NCBI GenBank assembly: GCA_965661105.1
Contig: CBFICR010000119.1
Location: 1 to 6,436, forward strand
Reading direction: 5' to 3'
Length of the DNA stretch: 6,436 nt
Source: Eutrophocola sp965661105
Lineage (GTDB): Bacteria; Pseudomonadota; Gammaproteobacteria; Pseudomonadales; Pseudohongiellaceae
Part shown: positions 1 through 5,287 of the stretch, piece by piece
Numbering within the stretch: position 1 is the first letter of the stretch
Layout of the letters: the number at the start of each line of letters is the position of its first letter
Program-made: the position numbers and the translations under genes
The notes under the pieces: generated by a model
Databases searched by the model: none
Told to the model about the DNA's origin: nothing
The model's input: only the letters and a program-made list of their open reading frames with translations

Positions 1-32
1 AACCTGCGTTTAATTTTTACTGGATTGTTTTG
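1..32. repeat. Imperfect direct repeat, copy A (partner at 195-226)
   Basis: Bases 1-32 align without gaps to 195-226 with 25 of 32 identities, starting with a shared AACCTGC and sharing AATT and TGGAT blocks. The two copies bracket the REP-like hairpins. Copy A starts at the first base of the window, so the similarity may continue to the left. The function is unknown. It could be a duplicated 3' flank created with, or before, the REP insertion. The AT-rich composition makes some chance similarity possible. Confidence 0.45.
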
Positions 33-47
33 GCTTGACGATCTTGC

Positions 48-72
48 CGGATGCGGCCGGAGGATTTATCCG
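48..72. repeat. Probable decayed REP-like palindrome
   Basis: CGGAT at 48-52 is matched by ATCCG at 68-72, the inner five bases of the GTCGGAT/ATCCGAC arms seen in the four clear REP units of this window. The interior GCGGCC is also REP-like. The outer two base pairs and the CTAC/GTAG tetranucleotide are missing, so it is probably a degenerate copy. It could also be chance similarity. Confidence 0.35.
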
Positions 73-97
73 AATTTTGGGATTTGCGTGGGTTCCT

Positions 98-131
98 GTC
101 GGATGGCGGCCTGCGGCCTTATCCGACCTAC
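98..131 (-). repeat. REP-like palindromic element 1
   Basis: Arms GTCGGAT (98-104) and ATCCGAC (121-127) form a 7-bp outer stem. An inner GGCC/GGCC stem (108-111 with 115-118) closes a TGC loop, leaving unpaired bases 105-107 and 119-120. CTAC follows at 128-131, so on the minus strand the unit reads GTAG then hairpin. This is the architecture of enterobacterial REP sequences, which RAYT (TnpA-REP) proteins recognise. It is inverted relative to the unit at 157-186, and the pair lies just past the 3' end of fabV, where it could stabilise the mRNA end. That role is inferred. Confidence 0.82.
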
Positions 132-156
132 GGTGTCTTCGGGATTAGTGGTAGGT

Positions 157-186
157 GTAGGTCGGATAAGCGCAGCGCCATCCGAC
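157..186 (+). repeat. REP-like palindromic element 2
   Basis: GTAG at 157-160 precedes arms GTCGGAT (161-167) and ATCCGAC (180-186). The interior has an AA bulge and a short GCG/CGC stem (170-172 with 176-178) around a CAG loop. It faces element 1 across a 25-bp spacer (132-156), giving a BIME-like inverted pair with the two tetranucleotides innermost. A second GTAGGT at 151-156 repeats the start of the element immediately upstream. Confidence 0.82.
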
Positions 187-194
187 GGGTTAGA

Positions 195-226
195 AACCTG
201 CATTGAATTATTAATGGATATTCTTG
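195..226. repeat. Imperfect direct repeat, copy B (partner at 1-32)
   Basis: This is the second copy of the 25/32 direct repeat that brackets the REP-like cluster. It lies directly downstream of the fabV stop codon, in what would be the fabV 3' untranslated region. No intrinsic terminator is visible here: there is no GC-rich stem followed by a T-run in the minus-strand direction. Confidence 0.45.
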
Positions 227-237
227 CGTAAAAAGGC

Positions 238-1425
238 TTATACCAGGTTCGGGATGGGGACCTCGGTATTTACATCTTCTTCGTAATCCACACCGGGGAC
301 TTCAAAACCGAACAGTTGCAGGAATTCTTTTTTGTAGCCGGCGAAATCGGTGAGCTCGGGAATATTGTCGGTTTCAACCTTTGACCATAGATCGGCGACG
401 GCTTTCTGGACTTCCGGTTCCAGTTCCTTGTAGTCGGCGCGCCAGCGGCCGTCGTCATCAAGGTGTGGGGTGTCACCGTAGAGACTTTCGCGGAATAATA
501 AATCCACCTGTTCAATACAGCCCTCGTGGGTGCCCTTCTCTTTCATGACCTTGAACAATAAAGCCAGATACAGCGGCATCACCGGAATGGCAGAGCTGGC
601 CTGGGTAACCACGGCTTTTAATACCGACACGCGGGCTTCCCCGTTCAGATCATTCAGACTTTCCTGAATGGCCCTGGCTTTTTCATCCAGATCTTTCTTG
701 GCGGCGCCGATGGTGCCGTTCCAGTAAATATCCCAGGTCAGTTCAGCGCCCAGATAGGTATAGGCAGTCGTTTTGGCACCGGGGGCCAGCACGTCGGCGG
801 CTTTCAGGGCATCGATCCACATCTGCCAGTCTTCACCACCCATGACGGCGACAGTGTTGGCTATTTCTTCTTCACTGGCAGCGCTCACCGACATTTCCTG
901 GATCTGTTCCTTGTCGGTATTGATGCCGCGCATGGTGATGTCCTGACCGATGGGTTTCAGGGTGGAGCTATGTAGCTCTCCGGTCACCGGATGTAGTCGC
1001 TTCGGGGATGCCAGGCTGTAGACCACCAGGTCCACTTGCCCAAGGTCTTCTTTAATAGTGGCAATGGTTTTTTCTTTTATATCATTGGAAAAGGCATCGC
1101 CATTGATGCTTTTCGCATACAACCCTTCTGCGTCAGCGTATTTATGAAACGCCGCCGAGTTATACCAGCCGGCGGAAGCGGGTTTTTCCGAACCGGGTTT
1201 TTCAAAGAACACGCCCAGGGTAGCCGCGCCACTGCCAAAGGCCGCGGTGATGCGTGAGGCCAGGCCATAACCGGTGGAGGCGCCGATGACCAAGACCTTT
1301 TTCGGGCCGTTTTCCAGCGCGCCATTGGCTTTCACCACGTCGATCTGACGTTTTACGTTGGCATCGCAGCCAACGGGATGAGTGGTAATACACATGAAGC
1401 CGCGCACACGGGGTTTAATGACCAT
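238..1425 (-). CDS. fabV: FabV-type trans-2-enoyl-ACP/CoA reductase (NADH)
   Basis: Cytosolic enzyme of type II fatty-acid synthesis that reduces the trans-2-enoyl thioester with NADH in the last step of each elongation cycle. The 395-residue length is that of the family (about 400). Visible family marks are the N-terminus MVIKPRVRGF..THPVGC, the dinucleotide loop GASTGYG (48-54) in an N-terminally extended Rossmann fold, FFEKPG (73-78), VVYSLASP (134-141), MGGEDW (195-200), and the catalytic Y-x8-K with Y234 and K243, followed by VVTQASSAIPVMPLY. That spacing separates FabV from FabI (Y-x6-K). FabV enzymes are known to be largely insensitive to triclosan. The ATG is preceded by AGGA at an 8-nt spacing and aligns with known FabV starts. 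The gene has its own likely promoter and is followed by REP-like hairpins. Identification is close to certain. Confidence 0.97.
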   Translation of the reverse strand: MVIKPRVRGFMCITTHPVGCDANVKRQIDVVKANGALENGPKKVLVIGASTGYGLASRITAAFGSGAATLGVFFEKPGSEKPASAGWYNSAAFHKYADAEGLYAKSINGDAFSNDIKEKTIATIKEDLGQVDLVVYSLASPKRLHPVTGELHSSTLKPIGQDITMRGINTDKEQIQEMSVSAASEEEIANTVAVMGGEDWQMWIDALKAADVLAPGAKTTAYTYLGAELTWDIYWNGTIGAAKKDLDEKARAIQESLNDLNGEARVSVLKAVVTQASSAIPVMPLYLALLFKVMKEKGTHEGCIEQVDLLFRESLYGDTPHLDDDGRWRADYKELEPEVQKAVADLWSKVETDNIPELTDFAGYKKEFLQLFGFEVPGVDYEEDVNTEVPIPNLV

Positions 1426-1433
1426 ACTGAAAT

Positions 1434-1437
1434 TCCT
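1434..1437 (-). promoter_or_regulatory. Ribosome binding site of fabV
   Basis: On the minus strand, AGGA lies 8 nt before the fabV ATG (1425-1423), a normal Shine-Dalgarno spacing. It supports the start chosen for fabV. Confidence 0.65.
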
Positions 1438-1454
1438 GGGTTATTTTTTGTTGG

Positions 1455-1479
1455 TATTGATAGCTGCTATTGATCGCTG
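1455..1479. repeat. 13-bp-period direct repeat in the fabV leader
   Basis: TATTGATAGCTG (1455-1466) and TATTGATCGCTG (1468-1479) match at 11 of 12 positions with a period of 13. A perfect inverted repeat, ATAGC-T-GCTAT (1460-1470), straddles the junction. The block begins at, or just downstream of, the predicted fabV transcription start near 1481. That is a typical position for an operator or a leader RNA structure. No known regulator motif was recognised. Confidence 0.5.
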
Positions 1480-1487
1480 GTTTGTTA

Positions 1488-1516
1488 TTTATATTTTTTT
1501 ATTATTGCGTTGTAAA
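1488..1516 (-). promoter_or_regulatory. Probable sigma-70 promoter of fabV
   Basis: On the minus strand there is a -35 box TTTACA (1516-1511), a 17-bp A-rich spacer and a -10 box TATAAA (1493-1488). Each box differs from consensus at one position. The start would fall near 1481, giving a leader of about 56 nt. It lies in the 125-bp gap between the upstream peptidase gene and fabV, so fabV is likely transcribed independently. The -35 region also contains TTGT-AA-ACAA (1510-1519), a small inverted repeat that could be a binding site. Confidence 0.65.
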
Positions 1517-1550
1517 CAATAGCGGAAATTCTATCACAGGATGCTGCCCT

Positions 1551-2636
1551 TTAAGGAGTCAGACGCGCCAATGCCTGCTCGCGTTCCTCGCCGCCAAGTT
1601 TGGCCAGGGCGTCCACCCTGTCATAAAACTCCGGTAACTGAAAAGCAGTCTCTGCCAGCAGTGCTTCAAAGGCCGGCACCTTGTTAAAGTAGGTTGCCAC
1701 CGTATTAAGCTTGGCATTGTTGATATCCCCTTCAAACCAGCCGTCATAGGCTGAGAAGCCCTGCCACCCGCTCCTGAGTTGCTGGTAATCCTGCCTGAGC
1801 TTTGCGATAAGCGCTGTTTTTTCTGCACGCATGGCATCCTCGGGCAAACCGGAGTTGTAAACAGCTTCCAGCAAGGGAATGACATTCTGCACCAGGCTGA
1901 CAAATTCGCGACGGTAGCGCTGTTCAAGGTTAGCCTGGGTGAACAGCAAGTCCGCTTCGGCGACATCACCGGTCTTTTCCAGCCAGCGCTTGAGCCCTTC
2001 CAGTTCCACGGCTGTCGCAAAACTTTCATTGAAGATGGTGTCGCCGGGAATATAGACGCGCTGGTGGGCCAGCTCATGGAAAATAAGTGACGCCAGACGA
2101 TGCTCATCGCGATTGATAATGGTATTGAGCACAGGATCAGCAAACCAGCCCAGGGTTGAATACGCCGCTACGCCGCCCACATAGACATCAAGCCCCTTGT
2201 CTCTCAGCGTGGCGGCATAATCCAGCGCATTTTCCTCACTAAAATAGCCGCGGTAAGTGACGCAACCTGCCACCGGATAACACCAGTCCTGCGGGACCAT
2301 GGAAAATTCCGGCGCCGCAAACACATTCCACACCACGAAGGGGCGACCCAGATCCACATAACTGGCGTAATTATTTTCCACCGGCAATGCCAGTTCGGTT
2401 TCGGCAAATTCACGAATCTCAAGAATGCTGGAAAGCTGCTGTTTGAGAGCGGGATCGGTAGCCGGATCAGCAATCAGTTTCTGGATATTTTCACGCTGAC
2501 CGAGAATACCCAGCTGCCCGCGAATGGCCTGGGAGTAAAAAGACAGGGATTCGCAGGACACCAGCAACAGCAGTGAGACAAGACAGAAGAATGGGATGAT
2601 TGTTTTTTTCATTGTGGCCAGAGCCCGTTGTGTCAT
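1551..2636 (-). CDS. Putative outer-membrane lipoprotein metallo-aminopeptidase (COG4324/Aminopep family)
   Basis: A 361-residue protein with a lipoprotein signal peptide: basic MKK, a hydrophobic run, then lipobox L-V-S-C with the acylated cysteine at residue 28. The following Glu does not give inner-membrane retention, so an outer-membrane anchor is expected. The zinc-peptidase signature is FHELAHQ (186-192, ligands H187 and H191, catalytic E188). NESFA at 203-207 supplies the probable third ligand E204. WYCY/YRGYF-like aromatic segments (WCY 118-120, YRGYF 128-132) and LGWFADPVL (162-170) match my memory of the 'predicted aminopeptidase' family, whose substrate is not established. The ATG at 2636 abuts the yjbQ TGA. 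An alternative ATG at 2612 (MKKTIIPFF) makes an equally good signal peptide (Cys at 20). Neither has a clear Shine-Dalgarno, so translation probably depends on coupling to yjbQ. Confidence 0.85.
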   Translation of the reverse strand: MTQRALATMKKTIIPFFCLVSLLLLVSCESLSFYSQAIRGQLGILGQRENIQKLIADPATDPALKQQLSSILEIREFAETELALPVENNYASYVDLGRPFVVWNVFAAPEFSMVPQDWCYPVAGCVTYRGYFSEENALDYAATLRDKGLDVYVGGVAAYSTLGWFADPVLNTIINRDEHRLASLIFHELAHQRVYIPGDTIFNESFATAVELEGLKRWLEKTGDVAEADLLFTQANLEQRYRREFVSLVQNVIPLLEAVYNSGLPEDAMRAEKTALIAKLRQDYQQLRSGWQGFSAYDGWFEGDINNAKLNTVATYFNKVPAFEALLAETAFQLPEFYDRVDALAKLGGEEREQALARLTP

Positions 2637-3065
2637 TCAGCCGGTTTCGCCGCGCAGGGTGACAAGCACAGAACGCGGACCACCATGGTTGCGATGCTCG
2701 CCCAGAAACAGTCCCTGCCAGGTGCCCAGTGCCAACTCGCCGTTAGTGATGGGAATGGTGACTTCACAGCCCAGCAGCGCTGTTTTGATATGGGCCGGCA
2801 TGTCATCACTGCCTTCACAGGTATGATCAAAATACGGGGCATCTTCCGGCACCATCACATGCAAATGCCTTTCCAGATCATCGCGCACCGAAGCATCGGC
2901 GTTTTCATTAATGCTCAGCGACGCCGACGTATGCTGCAGAAAAAAATGCGCGCTGCCAATTTCATAGGACTTTAATTCAGGCAGTTGCTCAAGCAGCTCA
3001 CGGGTAACCAGATGAAAGCCACGGCTTTTCCCTGACAGCGTGATTTGCTTTTGTAACCAGCTCAT
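2637..3065 (-). CDS. yjbQ: YjbQ family protein (UPF0047, secondary thiamine-phosphate synthase-like)
   Basis: A 142-residue single-domain protein, the usual length for the family. The signatures are FFLQHTSASLSINENAD (41-57), VRDDLERHL (60-68), an invariant-type H92 in MPAHIK, GTWQG (114-118) and EHRNHGG (123-129). Members form small trimers, and E. coli YjbQ has weak thiamine-phosphate synthase activity that can rescue thiE mutants. The physiological role is unsettled. There is no signal peptide, so it is cytosolic, unlike both neighbours. Its ATG overlaps the stop of the cyclotransferase gene by 4 nt (ATGA), and its TGA is directly followed by the peptidase ATG. This points to translational coupling. 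The family call is firm and the function is not. Confidence 0.93.
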   Translation of the reverse strand: MSWLQKQITLSGKSRGFHLVTRELLEQLPELKSYEIGSAHFFLQHTSASLSINENADASVRDDLERHLHVMVPEDAPYFDHTCEGSDDMPAHIKTALLGCEVTIPITNGELALGTWQGLFLGEHRNHGGPRSVLVTLRGETG

Positions 3066-3880
3066 TCCAGAACTTTAATTTCATAAAGAGAAGACCACAG
3101 CTTGCCCGTTACAAACAGACGCTGCCCGTCTTCATCCCAGGCAATGCCGTTAAGCACTTCATCGCGGCTTTTGCGCTGCGGATACAAACCGCTCAGATCA
3201 ACGAGGCTGTTCACATTGCCGGTCTGCGGATCAATTCTGACAATCACGTCCTGGTACCAGACATTGGCCCACACTTCGCCATTGATAAACTCCAGTTCAT
3301 TGAGGGATTGTACCGGGTTGCCATTGAGAGTGACCTGTACGCTTTTTTGCTGTTGCAGGGTGTCCGGATCAAGAAAGCGCAGGTTGGCGCTGCCGTCACT
3401 GACAATGAGAGCATCATTGCCATAGGTGATGCCCCAGCCTTCGCCGGGCAGAAAAAAGGTTTTTTGCTGTTTGAAACTGCCCAGGTCATAAACAAAACCC
3501 ATATGGGATTGCCAGGTCAGCTGATAGACACGGTCATCGACGATGGCAATGCCTTCCCCGAAAAAACGTTGGGCAAGGTTCTGGCGTTTCAGCAACTCGC
3601 CGCTTTCCAGATCCACCATGCGCAAACTTGACTGCCCCTTACGGCCGGTGCCTTCATATAAATTGCCCTGATACCAGGTCAGCCCCTGGGTAAACGCTGC
3701 ATCATCGTGGGGAAAGGTATTGACTACTTCTATTTTGTAGACTGGTACCTCGTCTGCTGCCAGTACGGGAGCCACTGTCTGAATGAAAAACAGGCTCGAC
3801 ACTGCCAGCGCGGCCCATAAGGTCAGCAGGTACCTTTTAACACCGGTGGTGAGTTTCAACTGTTGCTGCAATGCTTTCAT
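3062..3880 (-). CDS. Secreted glutaminyl-peptide cyclotransferase (plant/bacterial type, five-bladed propeller)
   Basis: Converts N-terminal glutamine of peptides or proteins to pyroglutamate, releasing ammonia. The 272 residues begin with a signal peptide: basic region through K15-R16, hydrophobic 18-40, likely cleavage after V-L-A at 41. The mature enzyme is therefore periplasmic or exported. Repeating propeller motifs cover the rest: FTQGL (63-67), YEGTG (75-79), FFGEG (106-110), YQLTW (119-123), GEGWG (146-150), SDGS (161-164), LNELE (193-197), VWANVW (203-208), LNGIAWD (243-249) and VTGKLW (257-262). E76 and K260 sit in the segments that, as I recall, carry functionally important Glu and Lys in the papaya enzyme. 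A good Shine-Dalgarno, AAGGAAG, lies just before the ATG. It is unrelated to the zinc-dependent animal type. The 3' end overlaps yjbQ by 4 nt. Confidence 0.93.
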   Translation of the reverse strand: MKALQQQLKLTTGVKRYLLTLWAALAVSSLFFIQTVAPVLAADEVPVYKIEVVNTFPHDDAAFTQGLTWYQGNLYEGTGRKGQSSLRMVDLESGELLKRQNLAQRFFGEGIAIVDDRVYQLTWQSHMGFVYDLGSFKQQKTFFLPGEGWGITYGNDALIVSDGSANLRFLDPDTLQQQKSVQVTLNGNPVQSLNELEFINGEVWANVWYQDVIVRIDPQTGNVNSLVDLSGLYPQRKSRDEVLNGIAWDEDGQRLFVTGKLWSSLYEIKVLE

Positions 3881-3908
3881 GTCTTCCTTAATACATCCTG
3901 CCTGTGTG

Positions 3909-3929
3909 GATAATCAGGCTTTAATTATC
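3909..3929. promoter_or_regulatory. Inverted repeat between mtnA and the cyclotransferase gene
   Basis: GATAAT (3909-3914) and ATTATC (3924-3929) form a perfect 6-bp inverted repeat with a 9-nt spacer. A competing GGCT/AGCC pairing spans 3917-3933. It lies in the 61-bp gap between mtnA and the next gene. It lacks a GC-rich stem and T-run, so it is not a convincing intrinsic terminator. An operator or RNA processing site is possible. No promoter with two good boxes was seen here, so readthrough from mtnA is likely. Confidence 0.3.
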
Positions 3930-3941
3930 AGCCCCTGTGGC

Positions 3942-5021
3942 TTAATCGGTGTTTAACAGACCCTTGAGCCGGGTCAGCCCCTGCTCATCGGCAGACACAA
4001 TGCCCTTTTCGGTAATCAGGCCGGACACCAGCCGCGCCGGTGTAATATCAAAGGCAAAATTCAGCGCTGCACTGCCCTCGGGCGTTAATCTTACTGTATC
4101 AAGCATCCCCTGGGAATTGAGCCCCTGAATGGAGGTAATTTCTCCGCTGTCGCGTTCTTCAATGGGTATGTCATCGGAGTCCCAGTCAATACTGGAAACC
4201 GGCACCGCCACATAAAAAGGCACCGCGTTATCATGGGCCGCCAGGGCTTTCAGATAGGTCCCAATCTTGTTGCAGACATTGCCGCGAAAGCTGGTGCGAT
4301 CACTGCCCACCAGACACAGATCCACCTGCCGCGCCTGCATCAGATGGCCACCGGTATTGTCACTGATCACGGTATGGGGAATAGCCTCTTTCCCCAGCTC
4401 CCAGGCAGTGATGCTGGCTCCCTGGTTTCTGGGCCGCGTTTCATCCACCCAGACATGCACATCAATGCCCTCTTCCCAGGCCTGGTAAACCGGTGCCAGC
4501 GCAGTACCGCGATCCACGGTGGCGAGCCAGCCAGCATTGCAGTGGGTGAGAATATTCACCGGACCCGCTTTCGCCGCGGCAAGTTCGCGAATCAGCGCCA
4601 CGCCATGTAAACCAATGGCGGTACAGTTGCTGACATCTTCATCACAGATAGCCAGCGCCGATGCCAGGGCGGCGGCGGTTCTCACCTCGTTATTTGGTGC
4701 CTGCTGGATAGTGTCGAGCACCCGGTTAATGGCCCACTGCAGATTCACTGCCGTGGGACGCGTGGCCAGCAAAAGCTTACCTGCCTGCTCTGGGGCCACG
4801 TCTCCCTTTTTAATGGAAAGATAAAGACCAAAGGCCGCCGCCGCACCAATTAAAGGCGCCCCTCTCACTTGCATGGAGCGGATGGCATGACAGACTTCGT
4901 CGAGGGAATTCAGCGTCAGCACATCAAAAAAATGCGGCAGGCGGGTCTGATCAATAATTTTTACCGAATGATCAGCTTCATCAAACCAGATGCTGCGGTA
5001 ATGGGTGCCGTCTATTTTCAT
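3942..5021 (-). CDS. mtnA: S-methyl-5-thioribose-1-phosphate isomerase family protein (MtnA; may be a 5-deoxyribose-1-phosphate isomerase)
   Basis: Cytosolic aldose-ketose isomerase that turns methylthioribose-1-phosphate into methylthioribulose-1-phosphate in methionine salvage. Relatives do the same with 5-deoxyribose-1-phosphate. The 359 residues carry RGAPLIGAAAAFG (53-65), THCNAGWLATVDRGTALAP (159-177) with the catalytic-type C161, VWVDETRPRNQG (190-201), ISDNTGG (219-225), VGSDR (238-242) with the catalytic-type D241, and CNKIGTYLKALA (250-261). The fold is shared with eIF2B subunits, but the RGAP and HCNAG motifs mark the sugar isomerases. The segment after D241 (TSFRGNVCNK) differs from the commoner IAxNGDxANK form, so substrate may differ from textbook MtnA. 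An in-frame TAA starts six bases before the ATG, which excludes a longer start. The Shine-Dalgarno is weak. The gene upstream encodes an aldolase/SDR fusion. Confidence 0.94.
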   Translation of the reverse strand: MKIDGTHYRSIWFDEADHSVKIIDQTRLPHFFDVLTLNSLDEVCHAIRSMQVRGAPLIGAAAAFGLYLSIKKGDVAPEQAGKLLLATRPTAVNLQWAINRVLDTIQQAPNNEVRTAAALASALAICDEDVSNCTAIGLHGVALIRELAAAKAGPVNILTHCNAGWLATVDRGTALAPVYQAWEEGIDVHVWVDETRPRNQGASITAWELGKEAIPHTVISDNTGGHLMQARQVDLCLVGSDRTSFRGNVCNKIGTYLKALAAHDNAVPFYVAVPVSSIDWDSDDIPIEERDSGEITSIQGLNSQGMLDTVRLTPEGSAALNFAFDITPARLVSGLITEKGIVSADEQGLTRLKGLLNTD

Positions 5022-5055
5022 GATTTAGTTATGCGTTCTTTTCATGGATGGTGTG

Positions 5056-5083
5056 AGTATAATTTTTTAATTCTTTTTGTTCG
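5056..5083 (-). promoter_or_regulatory. Probable sigma-70 promoter of mtnA
   Basis: On the minus strand, TATACT (5061-5056) is a strong -10 box. A 16-bp very A-rich spacer leads back to a poor -35, CGAACA (5083-5078), which matches TTGACA at three positions. Transcription would start near 5049 and leave a short leader of about 28 nt. The promoter lies between the REP-like array and the gene, so mtnA is probably transcribed apart from the aldolase/SDR gene. The weak -35 may indicate an activator or an A-tract contribution. Confidence 0.5.
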
Positions 5084-5111
5084 GTGGATCAGGGCGAACC
5101 GCATTCTTCGC

Positions 5112-5141
5112 GTCGGATGACGCTGCGCTTATCCGACCTAC
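5112..5141 (-). repeat. REP-like palindromic element 3
   Basis: Arms GTCGGAT (5112-5118) and ATCCGAC (5131-5137) are identical to those of elements 1 and 2. CTAC follows at 5138-5141, so the unit reads GTAG-hairpin on the minus strand. The interior (5119-5130) is nearly the reverse complement of the interior of element 2, with a small CG/CG stem around a CTG loop. It is preceded at 5094-5111 by GCGAA...TTCGC, a feature shared with element 4. Confidence 0.82.
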
Positions 5142-5148
5142 GGGAATT

Positions 5149-5201
5149 GTCTCTTCTAGACCGGGGCGAACTACACTCGTCTCTTCTATACCGGGGCGAA
5201 C
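5149..5201. repeat. Two copies of a 23-bp direct repeat, period 30
   Basis: Bases 5149-5171 and 5179-5201 differ at one position only (G5159 versus T5189). Both read GTCTCTTCTA, one variable base, then ACCGGGGCGAAC. A third, partial copy of the right half, GGGCGAACC, lies at 5092-5100, before element 3. The copies fill the space between REP elements 3 and 4. Two copies with a 7-bp gap do not make a CRISPR array. Confidence 0.75.
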
Positions 5202-5211
5202 CGGGTTCGCC
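5195..5211. repeat. Perfect 7-bp hairpin GGCGAAC-CGG-GTTCGCC
   Basis: A fully complementary 7-bp stem with a 3-nt loop, formed by the end of the second 23-bp repeat and the bases after it. It sits three bases before REP-like element 4. A weaker version, GCGAA (5094-5098) with TTCGC (5107-5111), sits just before element 3. The same accessory hairpin plus REP layout therefore occurs twice. Confidence 0.7.
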
Positions 5212-5213
5212 AT

Positions 5214-5249
5214 GTCGGATGGCGTCCCTGCGGTCCTTATCCGACCTAC
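5214..5249 (-). repeat. REP-like palindromic element 4
   Basis: Arms GTCGGAT (5214-5220) and ATCCGAC (5239-5245) are followed by CTAC (5246-5249), in the same orientation as elements 1 and 3. The 18-nt interior (5221-5238) resembles that of element 1 but is longer and has a weaker inner stem. The constant outer arms and variable interior match how REP families usually diverge. Confidence 0.8.
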
Positions 5250-5251
5250 GA

Positions 5252-5287
5252 GTTGGGTGCAGATTTGGTGCGGGTTGGCTGCAGATT
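5252..5287. repeat. 14-bp direct repeat, period 22
   Basis: GTTGGGTGCAGATT (5252-5265) and GTTGGCTGCAGATT (5274-5287) match at 13 of 14 positions. They lie between REP element 4 and the aldolase/SDR stop codon, in the 3' flank of that gene. No function is recognised. They may be a small local duplication. Confidence 0.5.

Noticed and set aside
98..186. Intrinsic terminator of fabV or integron attC site
   Set aside because: The stems are not followed by a T-run in the direction of transcription, and no attC core sites or integrase are present. The GTAG tetranucleotide and bulged stem fit a REP element better.
25..231. Plus-strand 68-residue open frame running through the left REP cluster
   Set aside because: It is made almost wholly of REP hairpins and AT-rich flank, has no recognisable protein features, and its length is within chance expectation.
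1036..1257. Plus-strand open frame opposite fabV, and similar antisense frames opposite the other genes (for example 2628-2975, 4233-4610, 5467-5814)
   Set aside because: These lie fully inside strongly conserved genes on the other strand and show no motifs. They are shadow frames.
2610..2612. ATG at 2612 as the only start of the lipoprotein peptidase
   Set aside because: It is possible, but the ATG at 2636 abuts the yjbQ stop in a coupling arrangement and also gives a valid lipoprotein signal. Neither has a clear Shine-Dalgarno, so the upstream start was kept and the alternative noted.
3909..3933. Intrinsic terminator between mtnA and the cyclotransferase gene
   Set aside because: The stem is AT-rich, competing pairings exist, and no T-run follows on the minus strand. 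It is recorded only as a weak inverted repeat.
5149..5201. CRISPR-like repeat-spacer structure
   Set aside because: There are only two copies, separated by 7 bp, with no proper spacers and no cas genes. It is a local direct repeat.
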